A stretch of 64,000 bases of DNA from Xestospongia bergquistia (GCA_963965975.1 OZ014415.1:3291001-3355000), one strand, 5' to 3'; numbered from the stretch's first letter, positions 1 through 13,320 are shown. Notes: generated by a model from the letters alone, not told the origin. Numbers and translations are program-made.

Positions 1-1313
1 TGTTAATTTCAAATTTTGTGCATAAGAGACTATACATATTGATCAGTGCTACAGGAATATTTTAAAGTGAAAATGGAACTATTAGTTTTCAAAGGAGCAT
101 TTGTAAAATGTAGTATGAGATATATATGTTGTTTGTTGTTTTGTTGTTATGTTTTTCTTTATACTAAATTCCTTTGTGTTGCTTTTTAATTTATACTTGT
201 TCATAAACTACATTATATTATTATGTTATATATTATATTATGTTATGTTATGTTAAATCATGTACTATATTGGTATTATCTACTATTTAAACCATACTTT
301 TATTCAACAAAAAAGTCATTTTTGTCATTTAAAATTATTCTGTCAACTAATGACTTTGAGTGCTTGTGTAGCACTATATAGACCTCTTCCATACAATCCT
401 TCACACAATGATCATATTGAATGATCTTGTCACAATATTTGATCTTGAGTGAAAAAATGGACAAGAAATGGTATATTTGTCAGTAACGGATTCTTTCTAG
501 TGATCTTCATTACCTTATGGTATTAGATGAATGTAGTGATAGTTTATGCCATACAGTGAATTGGAGAAAAAATTCACTAATTGAAGTCACATTTAAAACA
601 TGATAAAATACTACATGAGATGTAGTATAATTGATTTGTTGCTTTGTAATAATGTACCTATCAGCATATTTTATTGTAGGTGATTGACAGACTCTACATT
701 CCATAGTAATCCATTCTTATAAGTTACAAAATAGTTGTTAAAAGTACATATTAGTTATTACAGTGTATTATACTGACTGACAGTAGTGTAGTTATTGTGT
801 TTAACATCCTATTAGTTGAATAAAATAACTCACGAATGCTGTCATTATTTGTGTAAGTCTTTATGTTTTATCATTGTATGCCAAACTAAAACCAGAAACT
901 TGATGGTTGATTTGATATAATGATTGTTTATAATAATAATTATGATATTTTATAATAATTACCTGTTTTAACAAATTATAAAATTGTATGTGATTTTATG
1001 GACTGATTCTGTTACAACATTACATTTATGAAAATGATATATGTTTGGTGGTAGTAAAGCCAATGTAAATAAACATATAATTTTCAATCTAAATTTAAAT
1101 AAAAATATTTTCAGTTGTGCAATGCATATCAAATAAGTAACTGACATATGTATGAGGTTGTACATAGGGATAGTTCATCGTAACTTCATGCAGTGATAAT
1201 TTTTAGATACTGTGAAACTTTGAATTTTAAATATGTTAGTAAATTAGACTTTCCTATTGTAATTTATAATTTTTAGAAGTAAAGGTTTATGGTAAGTCTT
1301 CGTTTATCAGATC
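1..1313. other. AT-rich intergenic stretch
   Basis: Mostly simple AT-rich sequence with short TTATA/TATTA runs near 215-250. I see no coding exon with believable splice sites and no RNA gene here. Short open frames on the minus strand near 510-700 and 970-1165 have low-complexity composition and are probably chance. Confidence 0.5.
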
Positions 1314-4300
1314 ATGTTTCATTATGTGCTGCTGGCTTTAGTAGTTCAATTCATTATAGTAGATGGACAGGAAGCTACTAACAGACCTAGTAATGGTAAG
1401 TCAATAATATATAGATACCAGTGTGTGTGCATTACACAATCTCAATTAAAATGATAGTGCCATTATTAGGTTTGTAGAATAGTGTAGCAACCAAAGGTGA
1501 ACCTATTAAATGATATGACAGACTTTATTATACAAATTTTATATAAAGAATCCTTAGCAACATTGAAGGAGTTTTGTAAGAGATATTAGGCAACTAGATG
1601 AGCATGGTTGTTTCAATCTTCTAACTGAAGATCTCATGCATTAGCAGACACAACAAAGACACTTCAAATCTAACAGCATATTCTCTATTTTTCATAATTA
1701 TGGTACTGCACACATGGTTAAAAAGAATGAAATGGAAATTTTAGATTACCCTCATGTAAGATATAAATTGGTTACTGAAGTAGAAGAAAAATAATTGTTA
1801 TAGTGATATGCCAGACTTACGTCTATGTACATCCTTATAAGAATGTAATTAAGATTTAGCTTCACTATATACACTGTAAAATTAATATCTTAATTAAAAA
1901 TAAATAGATAAACACTGCATATGAACAAGTATAAAATGTAAACTTGGTACATTAAAATGTGCAGGCAAGGTTCAAAGTTAAATAAATTTAAGTAAATAAA
2001 ATGAGATTTACCTTTATTATAATATTATTATTAGTAAATAGATGAATGTAAATCTATTTCTACATAATTACTATTTTAAGTAATTATACCATATATAACA
2101 AGTGTACAACAGTAATAACAGTGTAATAACAGGTGTACAACTGTATTTATCCATGAGAATAGGACAATACCAGATTTCTCAATGATATATGCTGGACAGT
2201 TGACTACTGTTGAGCAGAATGGTAATGGTATTGCTGATGGCTTGTGGTGTCAGAGTGTTAATAATTGTGCTGATATTGGACTATGATATTATCATAATAG
2301 TATTCAAGTACCTTTACATAGTGGTTTACTTGAAAGTGGACCTTCTCTTATATTCTCTAAGAGGTTCACAGGTCAGATTGCACTAGGTAGAAATTACAAA
2401 CTATTAGGTTATGAAGGTCTGTACACCTGTGTCATTACTGATGAGAAAGGTAAAAGCCAAACACTAGTGGTAGGAGCATATAGAAATTATGCCTATAATA
2501 CTAATAGTTAGTGACTGAGTTCATGTAGTAATTAAGTAATGATGTATATATATCACTCCTATATAGATGGTCCTGATACAGATTACTCCATGAAATTCTT
2601 TTTCATCTCTACAAGAGATACTAACCCTCCAGTCTTCACTCTCACATTCAATGTCTCTGATGGACCTCCCACTGATGTCAATTGTACAGATGGAATTAAC
2701 CCATTTATCATTGCTAGTGGTGACTTGTCTTGAGTGGTAGTGAATGGACCAGTATCTGTTACACAGGTTACAGTTACTGTGAGGAGGAGGCAAGCTGGTA
2801 CCTACCAGTGTATAGTCTCTAATGCCAGAGTGACTAATGATCCTTTACCTGAAGTAAATAGTCCGACTGCTACAAGTAGTAGTAGTATATCACAGCCTGT
2901 AACAGGTTACTAAATTATAAAGCAGAATAGTATACATATTCTGTCTCTCTGCTGGTACTCCTACGGTTTGACTGCTAAAAGACTGAACACAGGTCTATCT
3001 CATGTACAACTCTCCTGGTCATCTGTGTCAGGAGTAGCTGGCTATGAGGTGTTCTATCAACTCAGTGATGGCATTATGAGTACAAGAACTATCACTAACA
3101 CTATAACATCAGGACTAAGTTATGGTGATACATATGATTTCTTTGTAGTATCATATGGCAGTGAGGGTAGTACAGTTTTACCTAGTGATCATAATAATAC
3201 TACCACTTTGATGTTGAGCAGTGGTGAGTGGTTGAATTAAAAGTAAAGTGGAATAATACTCATCCTTTTTTGTTACCTATTCCTTTTATCACTTTCATGG
3301 TCACTTCAGCTAATATTATTATTACTATGACTTGGATACCACCTTCATTTGCTCCTCAAACATATCAGGGTTATCATCAATGTCACAGACTATGTGAAAA
3401 GACTTTTGGTCCTATTATACTCATTGACTTGTCTATCTCATCACCATATACATTATTTGATATTGATCCTGGTATTTACTGTATGGAAGTGAATCAGCTG
3501 GACTTGGTACTCATATTAACACTACACTCTCATCTGGTAGTGTGTATTGCATCCTCTCATTTACAATTATTATGTTGTTTTCACATTATCTACAACACCT
3601 ACTTCATCTGTCAGTAATATCACTATCTCATCAGTTGAGGCAAGATCCATCATTATCTTGCTCTGGACAGAATGGGCCCATCATTGGTTACTTGCTCTAT
3701 TACACTAACATAACGTTCAGTGACACTGTTAACATCACTGGAGAAGACAACATACAGTACAACCTCACAACACTTAGACCTTACACTAACTATACTGTGA
3801 CAGTAACAACATACAATGATGGTGGGACAGGACCAACAAGTAATAAGATAACACAAGAGACAGAAGCGGGTAAGAGTATCATAATATTTATTAGCTAATT
3901 TAATAATCATTATAGAACCTGGTGTGGTGTCTGATCTATGGCTTAGTGGTATTGGTGAAAAATTAATTAATGTAACGTGGAATATACCCACAACACCCAA
4001 TGGTGTCATTATAATGTATGATACGATTATAGAGAGTCTAACAGTAATGGTCCATACAATATGAGTAATGCAACCAACACACAATATAGTATAGGAGGAC
4101 TACTACCTTACACTAACTATACCATTGGAGTGAGAGCATATACAAGTGTAGGACCAGGAAAGTGGAGTAATATATCTACCTCAACAAGATTAGGTTTGCT
4201 ACTTTAATAAGCTTCTTTAACATTCAAGCACATGTCTCTCTTTTACTAATTCTAGTTGTTCAAGACTTTGTAATGACACCACTTAATACAACAGCAGTAT

Positions 4301-4525
4301 GGTTGATGTGGCAAATTCCTCAAATACCTGATATACTTTATTACACAGTGTATTACAACAAATCTAATGATACAAGAATGATGAATGTCTCTTCTAATGC
4401 TATCAATGGTGTCATTGGAGGACTAGTTCCTAATAGTGCTGACTATCAGTTCACAATATCTGTGACCATTGATATTATTAATGGAGTATCTTATAAGTGC
4501 ACCCTAACACAACTGATTGCTCCTG
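1314..4525 (+). pseudogene. Decayed secreted Ig/FN3-repeat receptor-like gene
   Basis: The first exon (about 1314-1394) encodes a signal-peptide-like start (MFHYVLLALVVQ, then VDGQE) and ends at GTAAGT. Two Ig-like exons follow at about 2133-2453 and 2551-2910, each with paired cysteines (for example YTC and YQC before the last strand). Then come at least four FN3 units at about 2950-3230, 3290-3540, 3600-3869 and 3916-4193, and another at 4255-4525. The last units are separated by tiny GT-AG introns, one only 46 bases (3870-3915). The gene is broken. In-frame TGA codons lie at 2284-2286 and 2731-2733, and frame changes are needed inside the third and fifth FN3 units. No transmembrane or cytoplasmic part is visible after 4525, so only an ectodomain remains. 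Metazoan Ig/FN3 ectodomains usually act in adhesion or recognition. Specific function is unknown. Confidence 0.7.
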
Positions 4526-5027
4526 GTATGTGCTATACTTTTAATATTTTTTACCTTATAAGTAATACTAACAGCTATCTTTATCAACTGTTTTCATAAC
4601 AAATAAAGTGACGGTATTTATTTTACTTCTTTCATCTCTACCAATTAATTCTGAAGAATTCTATTGAACACCCCACTTCAGTTAGTGAAGAGGATTACAT
4701 GTCTGGGAGGAATCATTACAAGAACATCATGCACTGCATGCATGTGTATTAACCAGTTATTAAATAATATTAATAGTTTGTTTTCTAATTGATAGTATTC
4801 AAGTAAATTTGTGGTCATTTACAGAACACTTGCAATGTGAATATGATTATTATTAAAATTATATATAGCACTGATCAGCCTTTATCACCACACTATAATT
4901 CACATAAACCTTTTTACTAAGACTTTGAGTCGATTGTATTATGATTTTATTATTAGACAGAAATATAATATAGAGCTCATTTAAAACTTTAAAAAATAAC
5001 TAGTTTCAAATAATAATAACAATAGTC
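4526..5027. other. Gene-free spacer
   Basis: AT-rich sequence between the Ig/FN3 remnant and the CARD-like remnant. Nothing coding or repetitive stands out. Confidence 0.4.
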
Positions 5028-5265
5028 TTATGAATGTGTGAGATCATGTTCTAACTTTCTAGCTATTAAACGAAAAGTTTCTGCTTTCTTTAGTACACCA
5101 ATCAGTATTATCACTGACTAAGGCTGGCTATGAATAGTAGCTTTGAGAGCTCTCATTAGAGAATGACCTTTCTTTGCATCAGTCGTGTTACTGTCATCAG
5201 TACAATCATCGTGACAGGTCTCAGTAATCAATTGTTTACTAAATAGTTCTGCAACAATGGATAAC
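5028..5265 (-). pseudogene. Broken CARD-like (death-fold) exon
   Basis: On the minus strand an acceptor-like site (TCTAACAACAG) precedes a frame reading LSIVAELFSKQLIT, then KGHSLMRALKATIHSQP, an in-frame TAG (5118-5120), and then VIILIGVLKKAETFRLIARKL up to a TAA at 5028-5030. The helical pattern and the KG..LM.AL...I..QP...I.LI.VLKKAE.F layout match CARD/Death-like modules common in sponge gene families. The assignment is by pattern, not by search. It lies just downstream of the stop of gene A on the same strand, so it may be a lost C-terminal exon of that gene or a leftover of another family member. Confidence 0.5.
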
Positions 5266-5395
5266 CTGTTGTTAGAGACAGACATTAGTTTTGATAAATA
5301 AAACATTTCTTAATATGTTCGGTATTGAGACTTGCAAATTGATCTATCATACCAAAGACGTATGTAAAATTATTACATACAGTGTAGTAACAAAT

Positions 5396-8300
5396 TTAAC
5401 CTTGCGTGCTTGGTAATGAATTATCTAGGTCACCATCTACAGATGACATGATGGTACCTGCTGTTCTATCAGTAGTGTGTTGCTGTGACACAATCTGTCC
5501 TATAGTAATTGAGTATAATGATGTAAAAATGAATAGTATACATAGAGCATTACCAAGAGATCGTACAATGTTGATCTTTTGTCCATTCTCCATTGTTTCA
5601 AATATTGACTTAATACCTTTTAAAGTAATGCTATATCGAAATATTGGAACAGTACTGCTAGCGAGAGTAGCAGATATTGTCACCAAACATGAAGGAAACT
5701 GTGGAGAAATGTTTGCTCCATAAATGTCAACAACTCTTTGACTAATCTATAAAAATATTATCAAATAAATGATTTACTATTGATCTAGTACCTTTAGGAG
5801 AGCATTAAGATTTTGAGCTACTATGAACTTCATAAGCCATTCAGTTTGATGCTTAACTTCATACACTACTTGACCAACATATAGGTTGATTGGAGATTGT
5901 CTTGAGGGGCCACCTATAATAACAACATAATATTATATGCATATAATCATATTGACTATACCTTCATCTGTAACTGTCATTTGAGATTCCAGCATCATTT
6001 GTTCATTTGATGTTGAAATAAATTCAATGTCAGAATTAGCTAGAAGTGTTTCATCAAATATATCTGTCTCTTCCTGGTTATCACAATACCCAAGGAGCCA
6101 TTGTATGGGCCTCAAGACAGCTTTAACAATTGCCTTCAAAGAGAAGTCAGAGAGCATAATACTACCATATTGATCTCTAGGGTTGAACTGTCCTCCTTGT
6201 TCTAGTTTGAACTGGTAGGGAAGTACAGGTTGATAGAGATCAGCTGTAACAAAACTAAGGTAACTAGTGTGTTCTTGCTTCTCTAAAGATACACAATGTT
6301 GAATGGATAACTGAACAGGTTGAAGGAGAGCTTTGGAAACAGAAATGGAGTAAACAACACTGACCAGTGAAGTACCAGAGGGTAACTCAAACTTTCCTCC
6401 TATAATTGCTGCAATAGATACTTCACATGTTTCTCCAGGAGGTATTGTTCCATGAGGTACATTAATCCTCAAACCATACTCCTCCCAATTTAATAACTGA
6501 GTGCATTCTCCTTGTATAAAGAATAGTGTTTTATCAGCTATATGAACACCAGTACCATCAAGATACTCTAGTTGATCTAATATATAAAATATATCAATAC
6601 AACAATATAATAGACAATAGTGACTTACCAAGAGAAGGAACAAGATAGTTGAATTGACATCCAATATCTCTGGTAGTCATTGCACAATCTATATCAGTGT
6701 GTATAACAGATACTTGTTTACTATTCTCTTCATCTTTTTTATTTGATAAGTAAGTTTGTCTTAGTTCAATTAAATCTAAAAAAGAGGTAAACAATAATAT
6801 TATCATTGTAATTGAAGTTCTTCCATGATGATTTTACAAATTGTTGTACACATACTACATCTATTACCAGGAATGACATGTTTCAAGTCAAGATGAACTA
6901 GAGCCTCTTCAAGTTGTGTCAATGTACCTCCTTTTAGGGACCATTCCTCTAACAAGTACTTCATTTGTTCTGTAGAATCTCCTTTACTTCTGATATCAGT
7001 CAGGACAGATTGATCTATATTAAGTTGAAGACCCAGTTGTTCCCAATACTCTTGTACTGGTTGTAGAACAACAGCCAGTTTGGGAATATAACTGACAACA
7101 TCTGGTGTAAAATAAAGTAATGAACTATTAATTACAATAAGAACTAGTACCTGTAGCCTTTTGAAAACTCCTGAGTGAGAGTTGTTGATGACTGGATACC
7201 TTGAGTTGTTGTAGTGCATCATCTTTCTCTTTTGACAGAGTGAGTAGTTACGATTTAGTCGAGCAATATAGCTGTCCTTCTCTTGTTCTTGATCATGCAG
7301 TTGTTATAATGAAATGATTGAATTAACACAATAACAACATTCATCCATCAATCTGTCAATCTATCTATACACTATCCATGTATCTATCCATTAACCCTAC
7401 ATACATACATGTACATATATACACATGTATACTTACTCTGTTGATTAGATTGTACTAGCTGTTTTTGTAGTGTTGTTATGATCACATCCTTATTTTTAAG
7501 TTCAGTTACATAGCTGTCCTTCTCTTGTACTATAGTGAAGTAAGTAAGAACACTTAATGAACTATAGTTTGTTTGTTCAATACATGAACAGGTACATTAT
7601 TAACTATCCATTGTTTTGTCCATTTATTTATTTTATCATTCTTCCATTTCTCCATTCATTTATCCATCCTTTCATTTCATGTATTCTTCTATCAAACTGT
7701 CCATCCATTATTTCATTCATCTGGTTATCCTTTCATTAGTCAACATGTGGCATCCTACCTTGTTCAGATTCTAGTTTCAGTAGTCTCTCTTCAAGACGTT
7801 TTATGTTTTGTTGAGCAACTAAGAGATCTCTATTATAACTAGGAGCTCTCTTTGTTAATGAGCTATCTTGTAATTGTTCTATCCATTCTCTCCTTAATTC
7901 TGTGAGTCGTTTTAATACTCTTTGTTGGTAGTTATCAGTTGATGTCAGGTCATTAGAATCTAGTACAAACCCTACTGACCATTGACCATCATTGAGGACT
8001 ATATGAGAACACAACAGTACTAACGTCAGTATATAATGTAGTACTACTAGTATAACATATATGATAGTAATAAGACTATACTATGTAGTAAATAACAAGG
8101 TCATCTGTTATATAACAGTACATGTATTATACACTACATGTAACATTAACTATACTTACATGATGTACATGTAATAATAACTAAAACATATAAACAATAC
8201 TACACATGTAGTCACAAATGTATACACATAAATGTTAGGAATACTACCAGTTTAATGTAGACTGGACTGATTACACATAATAAAGAAATAGTAATGATTA

Positions 8301-11300
8301 TCATTAAATGAGTACTAACTACATCAAATATTTATAAATTATGAGATTAAATATATATGTGGTCATTAGGTAATACATTTCTATTTCCATACATTAACAC
8401 AATTATTATAACTATATGTCTGTATACATTTATGTAGTTCTTATAATATATAATATCGAATCAACATTGACCACACATACTGACGGTACTAAAGAGGTGA
8501 ATTCAAAGGAGAAGGTCATAATTTATAATATTTTACCATATGATAATAATTTCTACCCCTATTTAAACCCCTTAATAAAATAAGAACATATACAATAGTG
8601 ATTGTCATATCTTATTGTAGTCAATATAATATCCATACTGTGTGTGTAATGACTGACTTACCAAGTTCAATCACCATTGTTATATTGGGCTCTCTGATAT
8701 CTACTTTCTTAAAATCTATTTGACCTCCTATAACTATTAACTGTACACAGTGTGGTCCCATAATAAATGCTGATAGGGAGTGGATACATCTCTCAGTGAC
8801 AGAGTCAGGTAGATCAATCTGTAGTATGTAGAGAAATAATAACATTATATCATTTATATGTGTATAATTGCAGTCTCAAGAACTCTACTACAGTAATAGT
8901 TATTGACATGACATTAAACATGACAATTTCTTATAACCTTTTACAAAGATATATAAATCGTCATAAATGTTCAGTCACAAAGTAATATAATTTTAATATT
9001 ACTTTCATTTATATTACCTTTTGTACACATGTCTTACTATAGCATGTGCTACTCAGTCTGTTTGGTCTGTTTAAAGTATATTTCATTGTCCATGAGATTA
9101 ACAGTGCATTGGTGAACTAATTGTACCATAGCATTTTAGATGCATACTCTATAACATTTAAATGAAAGTATAGCATTCCTAGTGACCACTAATACACACT
9201 AACAAAACAGCTCACAACTTTTTTTTCAAGTGAATCCACCTACATAGGACCACAATGTCCTAAGGTCAACTAGTTAATTTTATAATCTTTACTTAAGTAC
9301 ATTATAATTTTGTACAAAGGTGATAATTATGATAACAATAAAGATAACAACATATTATAGTATATTAATAGTAAATGAATATGATTTATTATACTCTAAA
9401 TATAGACAATTACATGTACCAACTTAGTAACTATGATTGTACAATAAATTAGAGATAATATAGCATAGTATCAATGACATACTTTTGTCCATGACATCTC
9501 ATTAATATATAGTATCCAACATTCCTTTATTGTTTTGTTTGTTTTATCCAGTCCACCAATCAATACTAGTATAGGTGAAATTGATCCAGTGACAATACTG
9601 GCAGCATGATCTCCTCTTTCCTCTGGCCACTGTACTATGGGGTTCAATTTAGCTATAGTCTGCCAGTGCTAGATAGATACAAACTCAATTAACAATCATT
9701 GTATAACATGTCAGTGTATGAATTATAATATGACTTACCATTATACAGTTGATGATATCAAGTATGTAGAGTACATTAGATGCTGTCCCTTTAACTACGC
9801 CGCCAAAGATGATTGCTCTTGTATTGCTTATTGCTTCCATAACAAAGCTACTATTAGGTGGCATACACTGTCCAGTGATCTTAGGCATAATCCATTGACC
9901 TAACAGAAGAAGACATTCATCATTTTACTTGTATTATAGTAGAAGTTGATAATTCATCATGACACATTGATCAGTAAATGTACTATTACTACCTAGCAGC
10001 GTATGTCATGACCAGGTAGTCCTACAAATTTTTTGGACCACATAGAATCTATGTATATTACATATGTCCGCTTTAGAAAATTGAATACAACATTTCGTGT
10101 GACTTTAAAGAACAACAAATGATATTGATAACACTCACTAGCTTGCTTCTTTACATAATATTCTGTAGCTATAGTTGTCTATAGATATTTACATTAATTA
10201 TATAAACTTTGTAGCTCAAACATGAATTATTCCAAAAATTTTCTATTAATTATAGCATTCACATTTAATAATTACTGAATTATAACTATAATATAATGTC
10301 ATAATAATAGAATATATTAATATATTATTTAGTATATATGTACTACATTTATATAATGTTAACTCTTAATATAATTATTACAGAGAATTTATAATAATAC
10401 ATCATTATATCACTGTATCATGTCATTTTAACAACTAATTTGTAGTTTTCATGGATGGATTACTATGGAATATAGAATTCATGTAAATTGCTCACTATGT
10501 AATTTGCTGATATGTTGTTCTTTCACATACCAAGAAATTATATAGTGAGCAATTTACACAAATATATATTCCATAGCAGTTCACCCAAAGTACAAATTAG
10601 CTGTTGAAATAACATATTAATTCTTACAGTGTAATAATTACATGTAGTGACACTGATTGTATGTAATAAGTGACATCTGATAATATGATATATTAATGTT
10701 CTTACCTGTTGTCAGGTCATATATATTTTGTTCATTAGTAGATACTATACCACTGACAAACTGTTGATATTCAGCTTGTGATAATTGTTTGATAGGTAAA
10801 GATCCATTACCCCCAATAACTACAAGATAATGATGTCCTGATTGTTCACTTGACATAATACCACCATAGCCTCTCTTCATCACTGTTATACTGTCATTTG
10901 TAGGTTGTAGTTGAGTCCAGGTGAGGGTAGAAATATCTAACTCATTGAGACAGTTATGGAAACAGATGTCATGATGACACCAACCACCAAAAAAATAAAT
11001 TTTGTCATTTATTGAAGTACATAAGTACCCTTTCACACCGAGAGAGGGGATTGCCATTGGTGTGTCTAGAGTTCCATACGCCAGAGGTAATGTTGAATAT
11101 TGCAATCTGTGATGTCAGTCTTCTCTTCTCATCATTATTGTGGACTGAAGGTACTTCAATTCCACCCCACAGGTACAGCTTATCACCTATCACTTGAGTG
11201 GTATGTTCGACTCTTCCATCAAGTTTGTATTGTCCTATAGAGAATGATATGTTCCATAACTTGAGATCAGGTTACAGTATAAGGTAATATACCAACAGTA

Positions 11301-11551
11301 GCTGGTCATATCTACTACAAGGCTGGTACAAAGGCTGTACTAATTATACATTTAACATAATACTTCACAAACCTAACTGTCATCTTTTACTATTTATTGT
11401 AATACGTGTAGTCTATATATCATACCAGTCTCACTAGTCAGACATTCACTATAAAGATGGTCTAGTTAGTGAGACTACATAACACCTAAAAGTGTAGATA
11501 TTTTATTACTGCTAGTATATGACATCAAATAACATTACCTAAAGTAGCCAT
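5396..11551 (-). CDS. Gene A: Kelch - coiled coil - Death - ZU5 protein (one frameshift)
   Basis: Minus-strand model with 13 exons: 11551-11539, 11234-10706, 9899-9739, 9668-9483, 8818-8662, 7998-7759, 7529-7437, 7228-7151, 7101-6868, 6775-6629, 6576-5962, 5913-5792 and 5746-5396. If one base is discounted it reads about 974 residues. Residues 1-348 hold about six Kelch blades (repeated GG motifs such as LYLWGG, IYFFGGW, AIIFGG, LVLIGG, LIVIGG). Residues 349-485 are helical or coiled coil. Residues 486-563 are a Death domain (helices around PVQEYWEQLGLQLNI and YLLEEWSLKGG). Residues 613 to about 720 are a ZU5 domain (INVPHGTIPPGE, VVYSISVS). A hydrophobic stretch near residues 924-943 could be a membrane segment or a buried helix. 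An extra base in the G run at 11046-11049 (C run on the coding strand) shifts exon 2 relative to gene B, so this copy may be a recent pseudogene, a null allele or an assembly error. The role is inferred: Kelch as ligand sensor, Death/ZU5 as signalling part. Exon 8 is the least certain; its acceptor was chosen by phase. Confidence 0.75.
10463..10576. mobile_element. MITE-like inverted-repeat element in a gene A intron
   Basis: The left arm starting CTATGGAATATAGAATTC and continuing to GCTCACTATGTAATTT is matched, inverted, by the right arm ending ATATATATTCCATAG. The arms are about 42 bases with a few mismatches around a loop of about 30 bases. It lies in the intron between exons 2 and 3 of gene A. 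No transposase and no clear target duplication are visible, so the superfamily is open. Confidence 0.6.
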
Positions 11552-11880
11552 GTATTTACCAACAAAACACGTCAATAGTGAAAGAATATCAGTAGGAGTT
11601 AGGAGTACACCTAGCCAAAGAGAGGAACAAGCACTTTACACTCATATTGGGCGTGGTCTTCATTAAATATTACAAGACATTTTAATGAATGATAAACAGT
11701 AAATAAACATGATGCACTTGAAACTGTGGATTACTGAGAGCTATGATAGACTCAACAAAATTCTCATTAGAAAATAGTGAGTCATTTCAATGGACTAATT
11801 GGAATTTACATCTACACTAGCCTGTACTAGGTAAGATAGCTAGTCATTAGTATGTTCATGGGATGTGGATTGTGCCTTGA
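11552..11880. other. Upstream region of gene A
   Basis: About 330 bases between the gene A start codon and the LINE remnant. It would hold the gene A promoter, but I see no clear core element. Confidence 0.3.
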
Positions 11881-13146
11881 AATTTCTTAACGTCAATGTC
11901 GTCTAAACTCGTGAATCTGTCCATACAACTCCTCTTTTCTTAAATGGTTCTCAACTTGAACGAGTCAATTTATTTCAATATCTTGGTGTTATTATCACCT
12001 CTAATTTACCATGGTCTTCTCACATTCAATCTGTCCACTCAAAGCTCGTCAAACCATTGGGATCATCTACCGTAATTTCTATAAGCATTCTTCTCCTCAT
12101 ACTCTTCTTACTTTGTATTGCTCTCTTCTCATTTCCTATTTTACCTATTGATCCTCTGTTTGGGACCCACCCATATCTTCCACTAATTCTGAAATACTCC
12201 AGGGGTGGAGACAGCTACTGAAAAGTGGGGGGGGGGGGGGGGGCAAGTGCTTAGTGAAGAATCAGATAGATGTAAATGAAAATCTAATTTTAAAAAAATT
12301 AACTAAAAATTACCAAAGTATTTAACACGTTCATCTGTAGCATGAATGAATTCTTTTGCAATGGATGCTAAGTCTAAATCATCTGTTAAATCTTTGTGGA
12401 CATGCAGCAGGAAGCAATTGTTCAATGTTTTTTCAGTCATCTTAGAGTGTTTGTAAGTCATGAGTCGTGTTAGTAAGGAGTGCAATTCATCATGCATACT
12501 TGTATATCACACAGTCAAAAATCAAACAGTAAGGGGACAGAGCCCCCCTTAGTTCTCCACCACTGTACTCTATATAGAAAACCCAACACTTTGCTCTAAA
12601 AATGTGCTCTCATAAATGGGACAATGAATACTCATCTCTTCTCTCAACTTTTAACCTTCCTACCCTCTCAACTCGTCGGTCTATTTCCAAATTATGTCTA
12701 TCTTCTCTATAAAATCACTAACAACCTCCTTCTTTTTTCTTCTGATATTTTCATTCACAGACCTCTGCCAACTTATGCTTCTCGTCACTTAGATCCTCTC
12801 ACCTTTTCCATCCCATTTTCTCACTCATCTGCTTCAAAAAACTCATTTGCCCTTCAGTTCTTTCTCTGTGGAATTAACTTCCTTATCATATGAAATGTAA
12901 CTCATCTCTAATCAATTTTAAATCTAAAGTAAATATGCTTCTTTACTAACCATCAACTCATCATCATTTATCACACTAAAATTTATCCTATCTTATCAAT
13001 CACTTAATTATCTCTTGAGTTATTAATGATACTATATCCTGTACTTTAATGCCTTAATTGTTTTATTTATTATTGCTCTATTCTTTTTGTGCCCTTTAAA
13101 CTAACAGTAGCTATTAGGCATTCATTATGTCAATAAAAAAAATATA
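11880..13146 (+). mobile_element. 5'-truncated LINE (CR1/L2-like), split by a hAT insertion
   Basis: The sense strand encodes the end of a non-LTR reverse transcriptase: LFQYLGVIITSNLPWSSHIQ and IIYRNFYKH before the interruption. After it come KMCSHKWDNEYSSLL, LSTRRSISKLC and YKITNNLLL. The YLGV.I...L.W..HI pattern followed by KMC...W...Y..LL and YKI.N is typical of CR1/L2-type LINE C-termini. The reading frame is broken in several places by stops and shifts. The copy ends in CAATAAAAAAA at about 13131-13141, consistent with a LINE 3' tail. It is heavily 5'-truncated and dead. Confidence 0.75.
12200..12565 (-). mobile_element. Short hAT element nested in the LINE
   Basis: The ends are imperfect inverted repeats, CAGGGGTGGAGA on the left and CAGTGGTGGAGA read inward from the right. 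TACTC flanks both sides (12195-12199 and 12566-12570). A minus-strand frame (12303-12497) reads LLHVHKDLTDDLDL and IAKEFI, then ERVKYFGNF, matching the extreme C-terminus of hAT transposases. This is therefore an internally deleted hAT copy. hAT elements normally make 8-base target duplications and only 5 bases match here, so age or end definition is imperfect. A run of 17 G (12227-12243) sits near the left end. Confidence 0.7.
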
Positions 13147-13320
13147 TAATGCATACTGTCTTCGTCGGAGAAGGGCGTCGGCAGACTTCGATTATTTTAT
13201 TGAGACGCGATGCTTCTGTCAGAAGAGATCAATCGAGTTATCGTATTTCTGTGACGTCATACTTAACATAAACGGAATCCCAAAGACTGCTATTTCCAAG
13301 ATAGACGTTTGTTTTAAGTG

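Noticed and set aside
510-1165. Short minus-strand frames near the window start.
   Set aside because: Low-complexity AT-driven translations without splice sites or family resemblance.
2284-2733. In-frame TGA codons in the Ig exons as possible UGA recoding (selenocysteine or read-through).
   Set aside because: Frame shifts in the same gene and the absence of a SECIS-like element make ordinary decay more likely.
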